In this document: one piece after another, positions 27,373 through 39,669 of the stretch
Numbering within the stretch: the stretch's first letter is position 1
Layout: every line of letters begins with the position of its first letter
DNA from: Phyto melanocephala
Taxonomy: Eukaryota; Arthropoda; Insecta; Diptera; Rhinophoridae
DNA length: 64,000 nt
NCBI GenBank assembly: GCA_941918925.1
Contig: OW799233.1
Location: forward strand, 82,590,055-82,654,054
Direction of reading: 5' to 3'
Made by a program: the position numbers and the translations under genes
The notes under the pieces: generated by a model
What the model was told of the DNA's origin: nothing
The model's database searches: none
Seen by the model: only the letters and a program-made list of their open reading frames with translations

Positions 27373-29479
27373 ATAAATTTATTTTCTTAAATTTATTCTT
27401 TTTATTAGACGACTATGCCAGCCAGTTTAAGCAAGTGGATGCTGGATGGAATTAATTTAGAGGGCTATCGAAATTACAGTCTTGCCATCATACATACATA
27501 TTTATATTCTACACATAGCAGCAAGACATAAAAATGTAAAAACTCTGAACACGTCATCGTAGTATTTTTAGGTTTAACATAAATCTTAAAGTACGTAAGG
27601 TTTAAAAGTTAGAAGCTTTTGATTAAATTCAATCAGAAAATCGTATTGACAATTTGCTTTCAAATCTACAAGGATTTTTTTGCAATAGTTCATAGTCTTA
27701 CCACTGGCCACAATCATTGGTCAGCTAATGTGTTTTTTTTTTTAAATATATTTTTAAGTTTATTTTTCTTCCATTTCTATCAAATATTTTGTACCATAAC
27801 AAATTAAAATGTCTTTTTTTAACTTCCTTTGTACCAAAGTTATTTTATTACATTTGGTGGAAGAAAGAAAACTGGGAAAATCAAATGATTAAATAAAATA
27901 CAACACTTCATCTTTAATCTAATTCACTTAAAAGCTTTTTTACATTTTGATACTCCTTCTACAACTTGAAATTTAATGGAATTTTTTGTTAACACGCACA
28001 CAAGTGTAACTCCATGCCATAGTTTAAAAGCAGATTTGGCTGTTTCAGTTTGAAGTAGTTTCTTTGTCGTGTTGTTTTAGTTATTGCAGTCATATTGACA
28101 AGTATCGCCGGAGATATTTTTTACTCATTTCATAGTTCTTTAAATCAGTTTGAGTAAGTTAAAACAATTTTTTTTTCTTTTTCTTTTTTTCGCTTTTGTT
28201 CTTTATTTTCTTCTGCGACATTACCTTCTTAAATAAATTAAGGGTTTTTGTTGTACAGTCATCCCTACACAAGCAGTGAATGTCTAATTTAGTTATTTTA
28301 TAAATGTTGTGGGTCTGAAGGTTTGACTGAACTAGCAGATATTAAATACTAAAACAACTTGTTTAATAAATAAATAAGTAATCGACAGTGAACCTGAGAA
28401 TATTTTTCTTTAAAATATGGGTTATTTAACAACATTTAATATGCATACATTCTACGCTTATTCAGGGATTTATTTAAATTTTTTTTAAATTTTTTTTCTT
28501 TTTTGGTTTGTAGTGTTACGTTCGGTTCGCTTCAAAATCACTCTACTGTATTCAGTCAGCAATGAATTTTGTTCAGCACCCCTCACATTAACGCTAGAAA
28601 ACCATTCACTTTTTAAGTCTATTTGATTTATTTTATTTTTTCTTTTACACTTTCTAGAGTTTCATTTGAATAAAAGGTTTTTTTAGTTAAACAATTTCGT
28701 TTTAATTTAGTAATTAAAGTAATTGAGAGAAACAAACTATTGTTGTAAAGGCAGACGAACACATAGACAGATTGCTATCGTTGTCAGCCGTTGTGTTCTA
28801 AACATGTATTTCCTGGAATTTTTAATTTTTAGTGTTCCTTCTATTTATTCACTATTAGCTTCAGGGATGCCAATTTCGAAAATTCTATGCTTAAATATTC
28901 TATACTACATACAATAACTTAGAATATTCCTAATGAATGAGGTTATACATATAAAATGGGTTAAAATATATGTGATTTAAAAGTAGAATTAAATTCATAT
29001 TCGTTAAGATTTTTAAAATTCTTAAAATTATATAAATATTTGTCAAAGGTAAATCTTATAACCCTACCACAAATTTTATATTGATTCCTTTCATATTATG
29101 TGTCTCTCCTCTTGACCGGCATCAACACAAAATCTGATAAGTATTAAACTCTTGTATACAAATACTTTTTGTTTAACTTACTTTCTTGGTAACTAGGAGT
29201 ATTTTGTAAAGTTCATTGTAACGTAAAATAAAATAAATCTCAAAATATTTATATTATCACCTTAAAAGTTAATAATAAATTTGCCACTAGAACATCTAAT
29301 GTAAACCCTCAAATGCCTGATACTCTTCTCGGTAGACAGAAAACTTTCAAAATTGTAGTTCAAATTAATTCTTTAAAAATCTTGATGAAATGGTGTAATA
29401 GATTTGTTTGTGTCTATTTCGCTTCTTTTGCTATGGCATGGAAAATATTTGTTTGTAGCGAAACAGAAAAATGTGTCAA
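27373..29479. other. A/T-rich non-coding stretch
   Basis: No gene recognised. Frames of 62-64 codons (27619, 28723) are short and lack motifs. Confidence 0.5.
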
Positions 29480-30342
29480 TCTATATATATAAAAGTGAAA
29501 CTCTGTGTGTGTGTGTGTTAGCTATAGACTCCGAAACTGTAAAACCGATCGGACTCAAACTTTGGCAAGTTGTTGTACACATACCAGGGAGTGTTTATGG
29601 GTGGAAAAAAGTGGGCGGGGCCACGCCCATAAAAATTAGTTATCAGTTTTAGCTACTTGCACTTGACCGATTTTTCTGAAACTTTCCACACATATCGAGC
29701 TGTCATGACTAAATAATTTCGTGATAAGAAAAGTGGGCGGGGCCACGCCCCTAAAAAAGTTTTAATTTTGAGGTACTTGCACTGGACCGATTTTTCTGAA
29801 ACTTTGCACACATACTAAGCTGTCGTAACCATATAACTTTGTGATTAGAAAAGTGGGCAGGGACACGCCCATAAAAAAAGGTTATAATTTTTAGGTACTT
29901 GCACCAGATCGATTATTCTGAAACTTTGCACACATATCGAGCTGTTGTGACTTTACAATTTCGTGATTAGAAAAGTGGGCAGGGCCACGCCCAGAAAAAA
30001 AGGTTATAATTTTGAGGTACTTGCACCAGACCGATTTTTCTGAAACATTGCACACATATCGAGATGTCATGACTAAATAATTTCGTGATTAGAAAAGTGG
30101 GCACTGCCACGCCTATAAAAAAAGGTATCATTTTGAGGTACTTGCACTGGACCGATTCTTCTAAAACTTTGCACACATATTGAGCTGTTATGACTTTACA
30201 ATTTCGTGATTAGAAAAATGGGCAATGCCACGCCCATAAAAAAAATTATAATTTTTAGGTTTTTGCACTTGATATTCAATTAAAATTCAGAATGCATTTC
30301 GATTCATTAAAGGGCGTAGCGAAGCGCGCTGGGTTTGGCTAG
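29480..30342 (+). mobile_element. Non-autonomous Helitron, family H1 copy 2 (863 bp)
   Basis: Same structure as 22285-23107: A^TCTATATATATAAAAGTG at the left, GGGTTTGGCTAG^T at the right, and the GC-rich palindromic stretch GCGAAGCGCGC just before the 3' end. The (TG)n run is shorter. Six ~122-bp units are preserved, with palindrome starts at 29611, 29733, 29853, 29975, 30097 and 30218. This copy is the more regular one. No coding capacity. Confidence 0.9.
29611..30250 (+). repeat. ~122-bp tandem array inside Helitron H1 copy 2
   Basis: Six units spaced 122, 120, 122, 122 and 121 bp. The palindrome decays from perfect (GTGGGCGGGGCCACGCCC) in the first two units to GTGGGCACTGCCACGCCT and then ATGGGCAATGCCACGCCC towards the 3' end, in step with copy 1. 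Confidence 0.9.
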
Positions 30343-30386
30343 TAATTAAATAAATACAATTACCTACAAAAAAAAATTATTAAAAA

Positions 30387-30529
30387 CTAGTTTGTGCTCA
30401 TCTTGTTATCGAGATGAAAGGTAGCCTATGTTTTATTCTACATTGTTATCTGTCTGTGTACCAAATTTGCGCGATTGTATAACAAAAAGTCAAACATCCA
30501 AGCATTCACAGTTATTATATTAGTATAGA
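30387..30529 (-). mobile_element. Short Helitron H2-type remnant (minus strand)
   Basis: Read on the minus strand it starts TCTATACTAATATAATAACT and ends CTAG (plus strand CTAG at 30387-30390) next to a T. The inner block GATGAAAGGTAGCCTATGTT resembles a conserved piece I know from many insect Helitron-type repeats. About 143 bp, strongly deleted. Confidence 0.6.
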
Positions 30530-30728
30530 GAAAAAATTATTATCAAAATATGTTCGAACAAACACTAGACGAATGTTTGTTTAATTTTCTATAGATATTT
30601 TTATTGTTTTTGTGAATGTTATGTTTGAATCTCATTTTAAATAAAATTTTTAGTTTTAGTAATTGGTCCTAATTTAACCAACATTTGATTTAGTTTTGCA
30701 AATATCATTATTGAATCTGAAATAGAAG

Positions 30729-30976
30729 GGGAAATCACTCTAAGTTGCAAACATGATGCAAATGTTGCAGATCTTGCAAGTCTTTTATATATTCTACTGC
30801 AAACGTTGCTTTTGAAAATTTCCAACTGTTTTTAGTATTGGAAATAAGTCCTTGTGTGGGAAATGTAATTTTAGTGTATATTGTTTTTGTGTTGTTGCAA
30901 ACTTACGAATATATATACTAGACTTGCAAGATCTGCAACATTTGCATGGTCTGTTTGCAACGAAGGGTGATTTCCG
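30729..30976. mobile_element. 248-bp MITE with ~55-bp inverted arms
   Basis: Left arm (30729-30783) and right arm (30920-30976) are inverted copies. Each has GGAAATCAC at the tip, then GTTGCAAAC, then ATGCAAATGTTGCAGATC and TTGCAAGTCT, interrupted by a few mismatches and small gaps. GTTGCAAAC-type words also recur in the loop. No coding sequence. The target duplication is unclear. Confidence 0.8.
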
Positions 30977-31007
30977 CTAGAGTTCTTTTCTGTGGAGGAT
31001 TTTAAAA

Positions 31008-31625
31008 TAGGGTGGTCCACCGAAAACGCATGGTGTTATTTGTAAATAAAACAAAAAGTTTTCAAATAATTATCTCAATATTTTTTATTATAAAAGACAA
31101 TTATGTGCAAAACAAAATATCGATCAAATGCTCGGAACGGTTTTGGTGGTATTTAAGTATATCCGATGGCTGATATATACTGAGACAAAGTTGGGGTTTA
31201 ATATCGTTAGTGTGCAAAATTATCTCGTTCTTTAGATCTTAATTTATTTTTGGCTTATTAGCGTACAATCTTTCTTTTAAATATCCTCCAGAAAAAGAAT
31301 TCCAACGATGTCAAATCACGTAATCGTGACGGCCAATTAGCATTGTCATGACGTGAGATAACAGGGCTGTTGAATTTTTCGCGCAAAAAAGTCAATGTTT
31401 CGTTGGCTGTGTAGCAAGTGATGACGAGTCAAGGTTGACGGTTCTGCTTCTACACTACCGCGAACAACAGCAAGATTTTTCGTAGAACGAACTGGGCGAG
31501 CGAGCATGCACAAGTGTTTACATATTTCCTACAGATCCGGTTTGCTAGAATTTGCGCACAATTCTCAATGCGCTGCCTATGCCTCAATGGTTGAATTTGT
31601 CAAACACTGAAACAAAGTAATGTCA
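31008..31625 (-). pseudogene. Mariner-like transposase remnant M2 (N-terminal part joined to C-terminal part)
   Basis: Minus-strand translation in shifting frames shows parts of a mariner transposase in order. 'TGSVGNM' and 'VRSTKNLAVVRGSVEAEPST' come from the linker after the helix-turn-helix. Then comes a jump to 'QRNIDFFARKIQQP' and, after a frameshift, 'NWPSRLRDLTSLEFFFW' with the third catalytic Asp (codon near 31316). Next is 'DLKNEIILHTNDIKPQLC', ending in 'HLIDILFCT' and a stop. The middle, with the first two catalytic Asp, is deleted. The 3' end is AGGGTGGTCCACC at 31009-31021 after TA, a plausible terminal repeat. Stops and frameshifts show it is dead. Confidence 0.85.
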
Positions 31626-32439
31626 AATTAGGTTGGATAAAAAACCTGACTGAAGGTGTAATAGGTGATATGTAAGTCAGTTATCATCACTTATCGCAAT
31701 CGAATTTTTCTTTTGTGGTTATAACATTTCTATTGCAAGAGTCATACTTTTTTAATATTGATATTACAAAACGAAATTCTTTAAATACCACCAAAAAATG
31801 CTACTTTCGAAACTAAACTATACGATTGGCAATGATTCTGGTACTCACAACCGATACTGTTTTCTCTAAGTAATATACGAATGCATGTATGTCGATTATA
31901 TTCTGCTCTTATCTGCACTGATTTTCTCTATGCGCTTTAAAATACAAAGTCTTGTTAGTGTTCACGCCAGCCAATTATCGGAATAAAACATGATGCACTC
32001 ATGCACAATAAACATTCAATGTTAAGTGCACAACCAGTATTCTATTCGATTTCACATGTTGTTGTTAAGAAGTTGATATCGATGCTGATGACGTTGCTGT
32101 TTGCATTTCCTTTAAATTCTTGATTTTATGACACAGAAAATAGATTTAAAAATTCAAATTGTCATGTCTGTGTCCAAATGAAATGCATTGAGGAAGAAGC
32201 GAAAAATAAAAAAACTACTTTTTGCACGAACTACAAACTGCGCTACCAAATAAGATTTAAAACTATTTAGAAGTGTTAAAAATCTGAAGATCAGCAAATA
32301 AAAGCAGAGATTTATTTCATGACAAAAGTTTTGCAATTCTTAATAATAATTAAAAGATAAAGAAAATATATTTTTTAACTTGCAACATTGACAAATAACC
32401 TTATATTTTGTACATTATTTCCATATGGCCATTACAAAT
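31626..32439. other. Non-coding stretch
   Basis: No gene recognised. It may include the worn 5' end of M2. Confidence 0.45.
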
Positions 32440-33260
32440 GTCTTTTGTTTTGGTCTATCGTATGCTTTAGATAGTTTGATTTTTCACGAATTTATATTTT
32501 GTAAAGCAGCTTCTATTTATGTTGGGATGGGATGGCTTTGCTCGTCGTCCTGGGGAATTCCATTCGATGGCTACTTCGCTTCTTTTAGTTACAGTACCAA
32601 TAGGAGTTTGTTTGTTATTCGTTATAGCCGATGTTGTTTTCAGCCAACATATTTTAATTGCTCTCCGGAGACAGCGTTTCACCACTCATATCTATATAAA
32701 AGTATTAATTTTATACATGTGTTGAAGATGTTCAGTGTTACGTGATTGGTGAGAGGCACGGCAAACGGGATTGAGTCGTCCGAAGGTTTTTTTGTCAGGC
32801 AGCCAATAATAAAGTTTTAAATCTGTGTTCGAATAGCCTAGTGATTTTAGAATACTTCCTAGCTCACAGAAAGATTATAATCATCAAGTTCTTGGTTACC
32901 AATATTGAGAGCAGTTAAGTTAGTGGTGCTGTTTTGAGGATATTTATTTAACGGCCAGCTTTTGCTGCTTTTAACTGTACTAAGTTCAGTTTTATCTGCG
33001 TTTCATCTTGTCTGTGTCTCAAAGGGCAAATGTCATCCGCGTAGGGCCTTTCAACTGTCTCTTAAGACCTATTTCCGCTAGAGAAAGAACGCATCCTTTA
33101 CTGACCCCGATTTTAATGTTTTTTGTTCTGCTGATAAATCTTTGTATGACGTTTTAATATGTCAATGATTTTTTCAGTTGTACCCTTGCAGGCTAGTGCA
33201 CTTCCTATTACCGGGTGTGCTAATGTGTCAGAAAGTTTATTAAGCGTAAATTTTTTCTGT
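32440..33260 (-). pseudogene. Decayed LINE reverse transcriptase, C-terminal half
   Basis: On the minus strand, from about 33200 downward, the reading shows 'EKIIDILK', then the catalytic box 'YADDICPLRHRQDE' (near 33030), then 'TQIKLNLVQLKAAKAG' and, after stops, the post-thumb segment 'KRCLRRAIKICWLKTTSAI' and 'EWNSPGRRAKPSHPN' (72-codon frame 32685-32467). This order fits the end of an apurinic-endonuclease-type LINE ORF2, with features common in CR1/RTE-like elements of animals. The clade is not certain. Several stops and at least two frameshifts interrupt it. It is unrelated to the retrotransposon at 60121. Confidence 0.75.
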
Positions 33261-35879
33261 TTTATGTTTCTTATCCAAAATTTTCTAGTAATATAGAACA
33301 GAAGTTTCGCACTAATTGCATAGATACTTTTAACAGTTTGGGTGGTAGATTGTCTAATCCTTAGTCTTTATCATTTTTAACGCTGTGAACTGCTCGATTT
33401 ATTTTTAGAAATCTTAGGACAGCATGAATATACATACTTTCTTACAGTAGCTAATTACAATTACAGAATATTTACTGTGGCATTTTTGTTATGGTAGCTT
33501 GATTTGTGATTCTAAACTTCTTCTTTCATCATCTCTTGCCAAATTTTGTCTTCACTGCATAATCATGCATTAATCATAGTTAATGGTAAGAACAACAGTT
33601 CGGTACAATTTTAATTATAATTTTCAAGGACCTTTATCATAATAATCTAAATAAAGTATTTTTTTACCTGTTTTAAAAACATCCAGTTTGCTTTTAAATA
33701 TATAATTTTTAATTTTTTTTTGGTTTATTTTTTTCATTGACTTTTTTTAAGTTTAATATATGTACTTTCTAAAAACCAATAATTAATTTAATAACTTATT
33801 CCTAATTGGTATTTATTTTCAGATAATTATGCACTTGATACCTAAAAAGAAAAGTGTGCCTTTAAAGGTAGGTTTAAACTAAATGTGTAAATCGTTAATT
33901 TACCAAAAATATTTAAAAGTTGAAGAAAATAAAAAAATATTTGTTTTTAAATAATCAAACCTAAAAAATACCAAGTTTAGAAAATGAATAAAAATAAGTA
34001 ATTTTTTTTTAAATTTTTGTATATTTACGAAAAATTCATCATCATAAAACGACCATAGGAATGACTTATCCATCTCTGACGTTTTTATATGGCGTATTAA
34101 AAACATAAGTAAAATTGTTGTACGAGTTGAACAAAATATTAATTGAGTGATTATCAACAAAGTTATCAATGAAGGGAACATGAAGCTGTATTAGTGAAAT
34201 TTCAAATGTATTGTTGCCTTTTTTGTTTTAATTTTAAATAAAATTAATGTTTATGTTTCTGGAATTATTGCATTTAGATATTTTAAAGTTCACATATTTT
34301 TGAAACACCCTACATAATATAAATAAATTTTGTTAAAATTAGAGATATAGAATGGATTTTATATCTAAGGCTAATGACAGCAAAAAAGCTGTTTGAATTT
34401 CTTGAAGAATTTAAAGTTGTTGTATCTTTAGTTCGTAGTTCTTTTCGCTTTTTGTGACTCACTGATGTCTGTCTCCAGACGACACATTTCTATTTACATA
34501 AAGCAACACACAAAAACACACATGGACATCAGTACAAGCATAAATTAAAATAAAATATTTAAATCTATCTACAGATATGTTTGTATGAAATGAATAATAA
34601 TAAAAAAAAACAAGAGGAATGACTATTGGCTGCATTCGTATTTAAGTTTTCCTTTTTTTTTCTTTGTTTGTTTTCTTTCTTTATTATCTGTCTGTTTGTA
34701 GTAAAATTTGTTTATATGAATGCACCCATGTTGAATTTGCATATTTATAAATATTTTAAAAATCAAATGAGTCAAGAACACAACAAAAATAAATAATAAA
34801 AGAATAAGTAAAGAAAAACATTAAAAAAAAACTGTTGTTTTTCTTTTTTTCGTATCGTTTTAGTTCAGTCAATTTGTTTTCATGTCATTTTATGGCACTG
34901 ACATGTTTCGCTTGTTCTTCATGCCTTTTAATAGGAGTAGATAAATATTGTTTCCAAGTACAAGTATGACTACAACAAGTACAAGTGCATTTGACTGGTG
35001 TTGGTTTTAACTTATGAATCTTCATATTGTACAGTAGACGTGATTCTTTTTATACGGTGTACATATGTATGTACATGTATGTACTTATAACTGGACATGG
35101 TTACCAAAAACACGAAAATCCATGACACTAATTTCAACAAATTTTCAGGTGTTAAAGATACTTATAATAACATTACTTCTTAAAGCATTCTATAAAATTT
35201 ATGCATAAATAATTAATATTTTAGTTTACAGTCGTCATTGTACAGTGGTAGCTATAAATCCATCAACTTGCTCGTTAGCAGTGCAACACTATCATTTATT
35301 ATTATTCAAAATTAACTATTTATTCATGTTTCGTATTTGTGTTCAATCTGTAACTAATATATATTTCCTCACGTTTGTTTTCTAACAATAGTTTTGTTTA
35401 AACCGTATAAAAAAGTTATTTCAACTAAAAAGTGAATACATCCGTGATAATAAGTGTCGCAAAACATACCGTCTTAAATTGTTTAATAAACAAGATGCTA
35501 AAGAAATTTTTTTTGTTTTCATATTTAACGTTAAAAATATTTTCCTTATCCCTTTAAAGCATCACACTTTTAGGGCTTATTGCATGTAAGCTGTCGATAC
35601 AAACCACACAAGCACATGAACAATACGTATGCAACTTAAACTGATGGAAACAAGTACATAAATATGTATAAATACTTCTATGCATGTTTTAGTATGAAGG
35701 CTGCATCATCATATTAAACAACGAAATGGATTTTGTACAGAACAAGTTTTTGATGTCGAGAGCAAATGCACTCATATCAGTACATATTTGCAATAATTTT
35801 TGTGCCATAAACTCTCACAAATGTACATAAATACATACATATATTGTTTGTTTTGCTCGAATGGCTAAAAAGTTTTGCT
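33261..35879. other. A/T-rich non-coding stretch
   Basis: No gene recognised. A 93-codon minus frame (33900-34181) has A/T-driven composition. Poly(T) and poly(A) runs are frequent. Confidence 0.5.
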
Positions 35880-36591
35880 TTTTATACCCTTCACCTGTGG
35901 TGAACAAGGGTATATATAGCTTTGTCATTCCGTTTGTAATTTCTACAATTTTCATTTCCGACTCCATAAAGTATATATTTTCTGAAAGCTTATGAATAGA
36001 GGAGTCGATTAAGCCCTGACCGTCTGTCCGTCTGCCCGTCTGTCCGTGTGTTGGTTGAAATCAACTTTTAGAAGCAACTATATGTTCCTCAGATCTGTAT
36101 ATGGTATCAATGTCTTGGAAATATCCAGGAATGAATCGCTATTGAAATTCAGACATTGCACCATAACTTTCTGAGATATGAGCAAAAAACCACGACCACC
36201 TCGTTTTTTTTACACATTTACAAAAACAACTTGCATACATACATACATACATGTAAAAAACATACAAAAAAAAATTACAAAAGAAAATATATTAAAAATA
36301 AAAAAAAAAATAATAAAAAAAATTAAAAAAAAATTAAAAAAAAAATTTTTACAAATTTTTTAAAAAAATTAAAAAGAAAATATAAAAAAAATAATAAAAT
36401 AGAAATAATATATTAAATAAAATAAATTTTTTTTGGCTCAGCTGGGATTCGATGCCACAGTTATTCTAACATACATATGTACGTATTTTATATGAGATGA
36501 ATGGTGATACAAACAATTGTTATTGCATGACTACACGTTGTGAAGGGTATATAAGATTCGGCACGGCCGGATATAGCACTGTTACTTGTTT
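35880..36591 (+). mobile_element. Mini-me-like element, subfamily A copy 1
   Basis: Head: TATACCCTTCACCTGTGGTG with an inverted AAGGGTATATATAG, then TTTGTCATTCCGTTTGTAAT and 'CCATAAAGTATATATTTTCT', then a GTCY tract (GTCTGTCCGTCTGCCCGTCT, 36022-36041 and on). An A-rich run (36250-36430) follows. The tail is 'GCTCAGCTGGGATTCGATGC', 'GACTACACGTTGTGAAGGGT' and the hairpin ATTCGGCACGGCCGGAT before TTACTTGTT. GTCY and A/T proto-microsatellites are the known signature of Drosophila mini-me elements; the name here is by resemblance. No coding capacity. Confidence 0.85.
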
Positions 36592-37624
36592 TCATATACA
36601 AATGTTTTATATAAATTAAATTCTTTTCATTTAATTTCTTTAAATTTTTTATAATTCTCACTTCAAAAACAGTGAAATTAGTATCGATGGCTGGTAATTT
36701 TAAAACAACAACTATATTGACCTTTACAATTGTGTTGTTTTGGGGCAGCTCTCCAAAATATCTAAAAACCGTGTTTAAAAGTAAATGTTGAATGTTAATC
36801 AAAGTATGATTCGGAGAAAGATTGATTAAAGACTCGTGTTTAAAACGCAAAACTAGTGAAAGTAAAAAATCAATATTATCGCTTTACATGTTAATTTGTT
36901 CTTCTGCGATATAAAATGTTTTTCTAAATGCCAATATACTTAATTCAGTTCATAAGATTTGTTTTATATATCAAACACATGTTGTTTTATTTTAATATAT
37001 TACAAATTCACATTAGTGTCAACAACGATCAAGTCATATATTTTTGTTTTAATATATGTTTGTACGTATCCATGTAGAAATCTGTCACATAAAATTTTTA
37101 ATTAAATTGAACGTGTTTTATTTTGTATACATTAATATATTTTTTCAAAACTTAAAAATACTTTTAATCAAAACAATTAAATGAAAAAAAAAATGTCTAT
37201 CATTTCATTAAAATTTAAATTAAAAGAAAGATCCAAAATTTCAAAAAAAAAAAAAAGTTCTTAACAACATAAGAGCAAATGTTTAGATAGAAATTATTAA
37301 AAATTGTAACAATTATGTAGAAAGAATCACAATTATTTTAATTTAGAAGCAAACATTATTTTAAATATACGAACACATTAGAATTTTACATCGAACAAGC
37401 AATAAAAAAAGTAATTTGAAATATTTGGTTAGCAATTGATAACAATTTCCATTATTATATTCATTTATAAATATTAAAATAAATTTTTTTTCATTAAAAA
37501 AAAATTAAGAAGCAGTCAACTTTTGCATAGGTCATGATTTTGTTTAAATAAAAATACATAAAACACACAAAAAGAATTGTCATAGTTTTTTCGAAATTCG
37601 GCGCATGAAGCACTTTTACTTGCT
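36592..37624. other. Very A/T-rich non-coding stretch
   Basis: No gene recognised. Long A runs lie at 37182-37194 and 37241-37256. Confidence 0.5.
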
Positions 37625-38442
37625 TTTTATACCCTTCACTTGTGGTGCACAAGGGTATATATAGCTTTGTCATTACGTTTGCAATTTTTACAATTTTCTG
37701 AAAGCTTATGAATAGAGGAGTCGATTAAGCCCTGACCGTCTGTCCGAGTGTTGGTTGAAATCAACTTTTAGAAGCAACCATATGTTCCTCAGATCTGTGT
37801 ATGATAACAGTCTTTTGGAAATATTCAGGAATGAATCGCTATTGAAATTCAGCAAAATCGCCCCATAACTTTCTGAGATATGAGCAAATAAACGCGACTT
37901 CCTCTGTTTTTTTCCCGTATTTTTTATCACCAAAATTAAAATTTTTCAGCCATAGAATAATTTGTAGGAACCTTTGCTGTTATTTGTAGATATAATATGC
38001 CTCTTGAGATATTTGTGAAAAATTTTTCCAAAAATTTACAAACAAAAATCAATTTTTTTCAGCTTCTAGTCAACCAAGAGATACTAGTATCATCTGAAGG
38101 GACTGGACTAGCGCAATATAAACACTAAACTAATATTAAAATTCATGTTGGCCGCCACTATGGCAGACAATAAATTTGTATATGGGTCAAATCTGGTATT
38201 TTAAAATGTAACTTCCTGAACCCCCTCAATATTGGTATCAAATGAAAGGGCTTAACCAGTGGAATACAGTAAATTATTAAACAATGTAAAATCCAAGATG
38301 GCGTCTAAAACAAAATGGCGGATCAAATTTTTTTAACCCCATCAGTATGGGTATCAAATTTAAGGGCTTGGCTAGTAAAATACAGACATACTAAGGAAAA
38401 ATAGCGTATAACCCATATACATGATGGTGAAGGGTATTATTA
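37625..38442 (+). mobile_element. Mini-me-like element, subfamily A2
   Basis: The head is nearly that of copy 1 (TATACCCTTCACTTGTGGTG, a short GTCTGTCCG, 'GTTGGTTGAAATCAACTTTT', 'GTTCCTCAGATCTGT'). After 'TTCTGAGATATGAGCAAATA' the body differs. It has 'CCATAGAATAATTTG' and repeated 'AAATCCAAGATGGCG' / 'AAAATGGCGGATCAAA' blocks with 'GGGTATCAAATTTAAGGGCT'. It ends TGATGGTGAAGGGTAT without the usual ATTCGGC hairpin. The body matches 53976-54647. Confidence 0.8.
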
Positions 38443-39528
38443 GATTGTTACAAGATAGTTTGTTACTTGAGCATAAAATTTGCTAGCCAACCGACCCGAA
38501 TCTCTATAGTTTTTCATCTAACCAATAAAATATGTTTTCTGTGAGTGAATTTTTTTTACTAAAAATTCCAATTTTGGGGTTAAAATAATTTGCTTTTGGT
38601 TTTAAAATTTCTTAGTGGGTCTTCAATATCAGATTTTTCAAATTTTAATAATTTTGTTAGAGCGATTTTAATTGGTCGAATAAATATAATTGGACCAATC
38701 ATTTAGAAGACTGTGTTACACTGTTATACATAAGTACTATATATTTTCTTCTGACGATCTCTGTTATTTGTGTATTTTTTACTTGTACACAGTGGATCGA
38801 CAAGACGACTCATATTAGAATTTTGTTTTTTACTTTTACACATGTATTTAAGTACAAAAATTAATGAAAAATCTATTCATGTAATGCATTTAAAGAAATG
38901 TTTAACTCTATTTTTTTTTAATTACATTTTTTAAGCTTAATTTATCACCGAACTTTGGGTAGAAAAAAAAAACGAAAAATTCCTAACAGATTGTTTTATT
39001 GTTACTTATATGTTTTGTTTAATTTTGCTCTATTCGATTTTGGTATCTGCAATTGCAATTATTAGTTGTTACTTTTCGAAACATTTGAATGCACGCAATG
39101 AAAATGTCACAACTCGTTTAGATCAACATAAAATTTTTATGAATTTAAATACTCGTAGCTGAGATTTGCTTAAATAACCTGTTCATGGAATCCAATCAAG
39201 TGGAAATCCATTCTATGCACAACTCCAGACGACACAAACACTAACAACTATAGCTGTAAATGTAATCATGTATTTATGTATGTATAAAAATGTAGACAAA
39301 TGAATGTATGTATAATACAATTACTACTTAGTACATACAAGTATATGTATTGGAAATAAAAAAAAAAAAAACACAGGAATCTTCATTTATGGCATCATTT
39401 GGCCACAGCAAAGTTTTACTTCTTAATCAACCAAAGGACGCACACGTTTTCTGCACTGAATTACAGAATTCATTTAAAAGAATAGTGAACTAAATGTTAA
39501 AAGAAAAAACTTACTAATACGTTTTTAG
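38443..39528. other. A/T-rich non-coding stretch upstream of the candidate exon
   Basis: No repeat recognised. The last 25 bases hold the branch-point and acceptor signals described for 39529-39666. Confidence 0.45.
39510..39528 (+). promoter_or_regulatory. Candidate splice branch point and 3' splice site
   Basis: CTTACTAATACGTTTTTAG holds the CTAAT branch-point consensus 10 bases before a T-run and AG. On the opposite strand the same bases read TTAGTAAGTTTT, a consensus donor, so strand is not settled by this signal alone. Confidence 0.4.
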
Positions 39529-39666
39529 ATGTGGAAAGCAACAGCCGACAAGGCCTTTTATTTCTACTGCGTTGACAACTACTCTAAAGCCGACGATAAT
39601 GACGATTTGATCAACATTGCCTTGTTTATTATGCGGACGTTAAAGAAGTTTTTATACGAGAATTAT
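39529..39666 (+). CDS. Candidate short (possibly terminal) coding exon
   Basis: I do not recognise the protein. The 46 codons read MWKATADKAFYFYCVDNYSK, then ADDNDDLINIALFIM and RTLKKFLYENY, with TGA at 39667. What sets it apart is composition: GCC, GAC, AAG, TTC, TAC, AAC and ATC codons in DNA whose surroundings are about 25% G+C. Immediately upstream is TTACTAATACGTTTTTAG, a near-perfect insect branch point (CTAAT), pyrimidine run and AG at 39527-39528. The ATG could be the first codon or just the start of the exon. Downstream, AATAAA at 39703-39708 could be a poly(A) signal, which would make this a 3' terminal exon. A rival reading is a minus-strand exon ending at a GTAAGT donor (about 39516-39511), open for some 41 codons. 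Lone short ORFs also arise by chance. Confidence 0.4.
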
Positions 39667-39669
39667 TGA

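Noticed and set aside
22419..30250. Regularly spaced GC repeats as a CRISPR array
   Set aside because: The spacers are also repeated (whole 122-bp unit), the DNA is eukaryotic, and the arrays lie inside Helitrons with proper ends.
32425..32745. 106-codon plus-strand ORF
   Set aside because: It is the antisense shadow of the decayed LINE reverse transcriptase.
36178..36363. Lys-rich ORF
   Set aside because: Produced by the A-rich expansion inside a mini-me-like copy.
36488..36850. 120-codon minus ORF
   Set aside because: Half of it lies in the tail of a mini-me-like element; similar frames recur in the tails of other copies.
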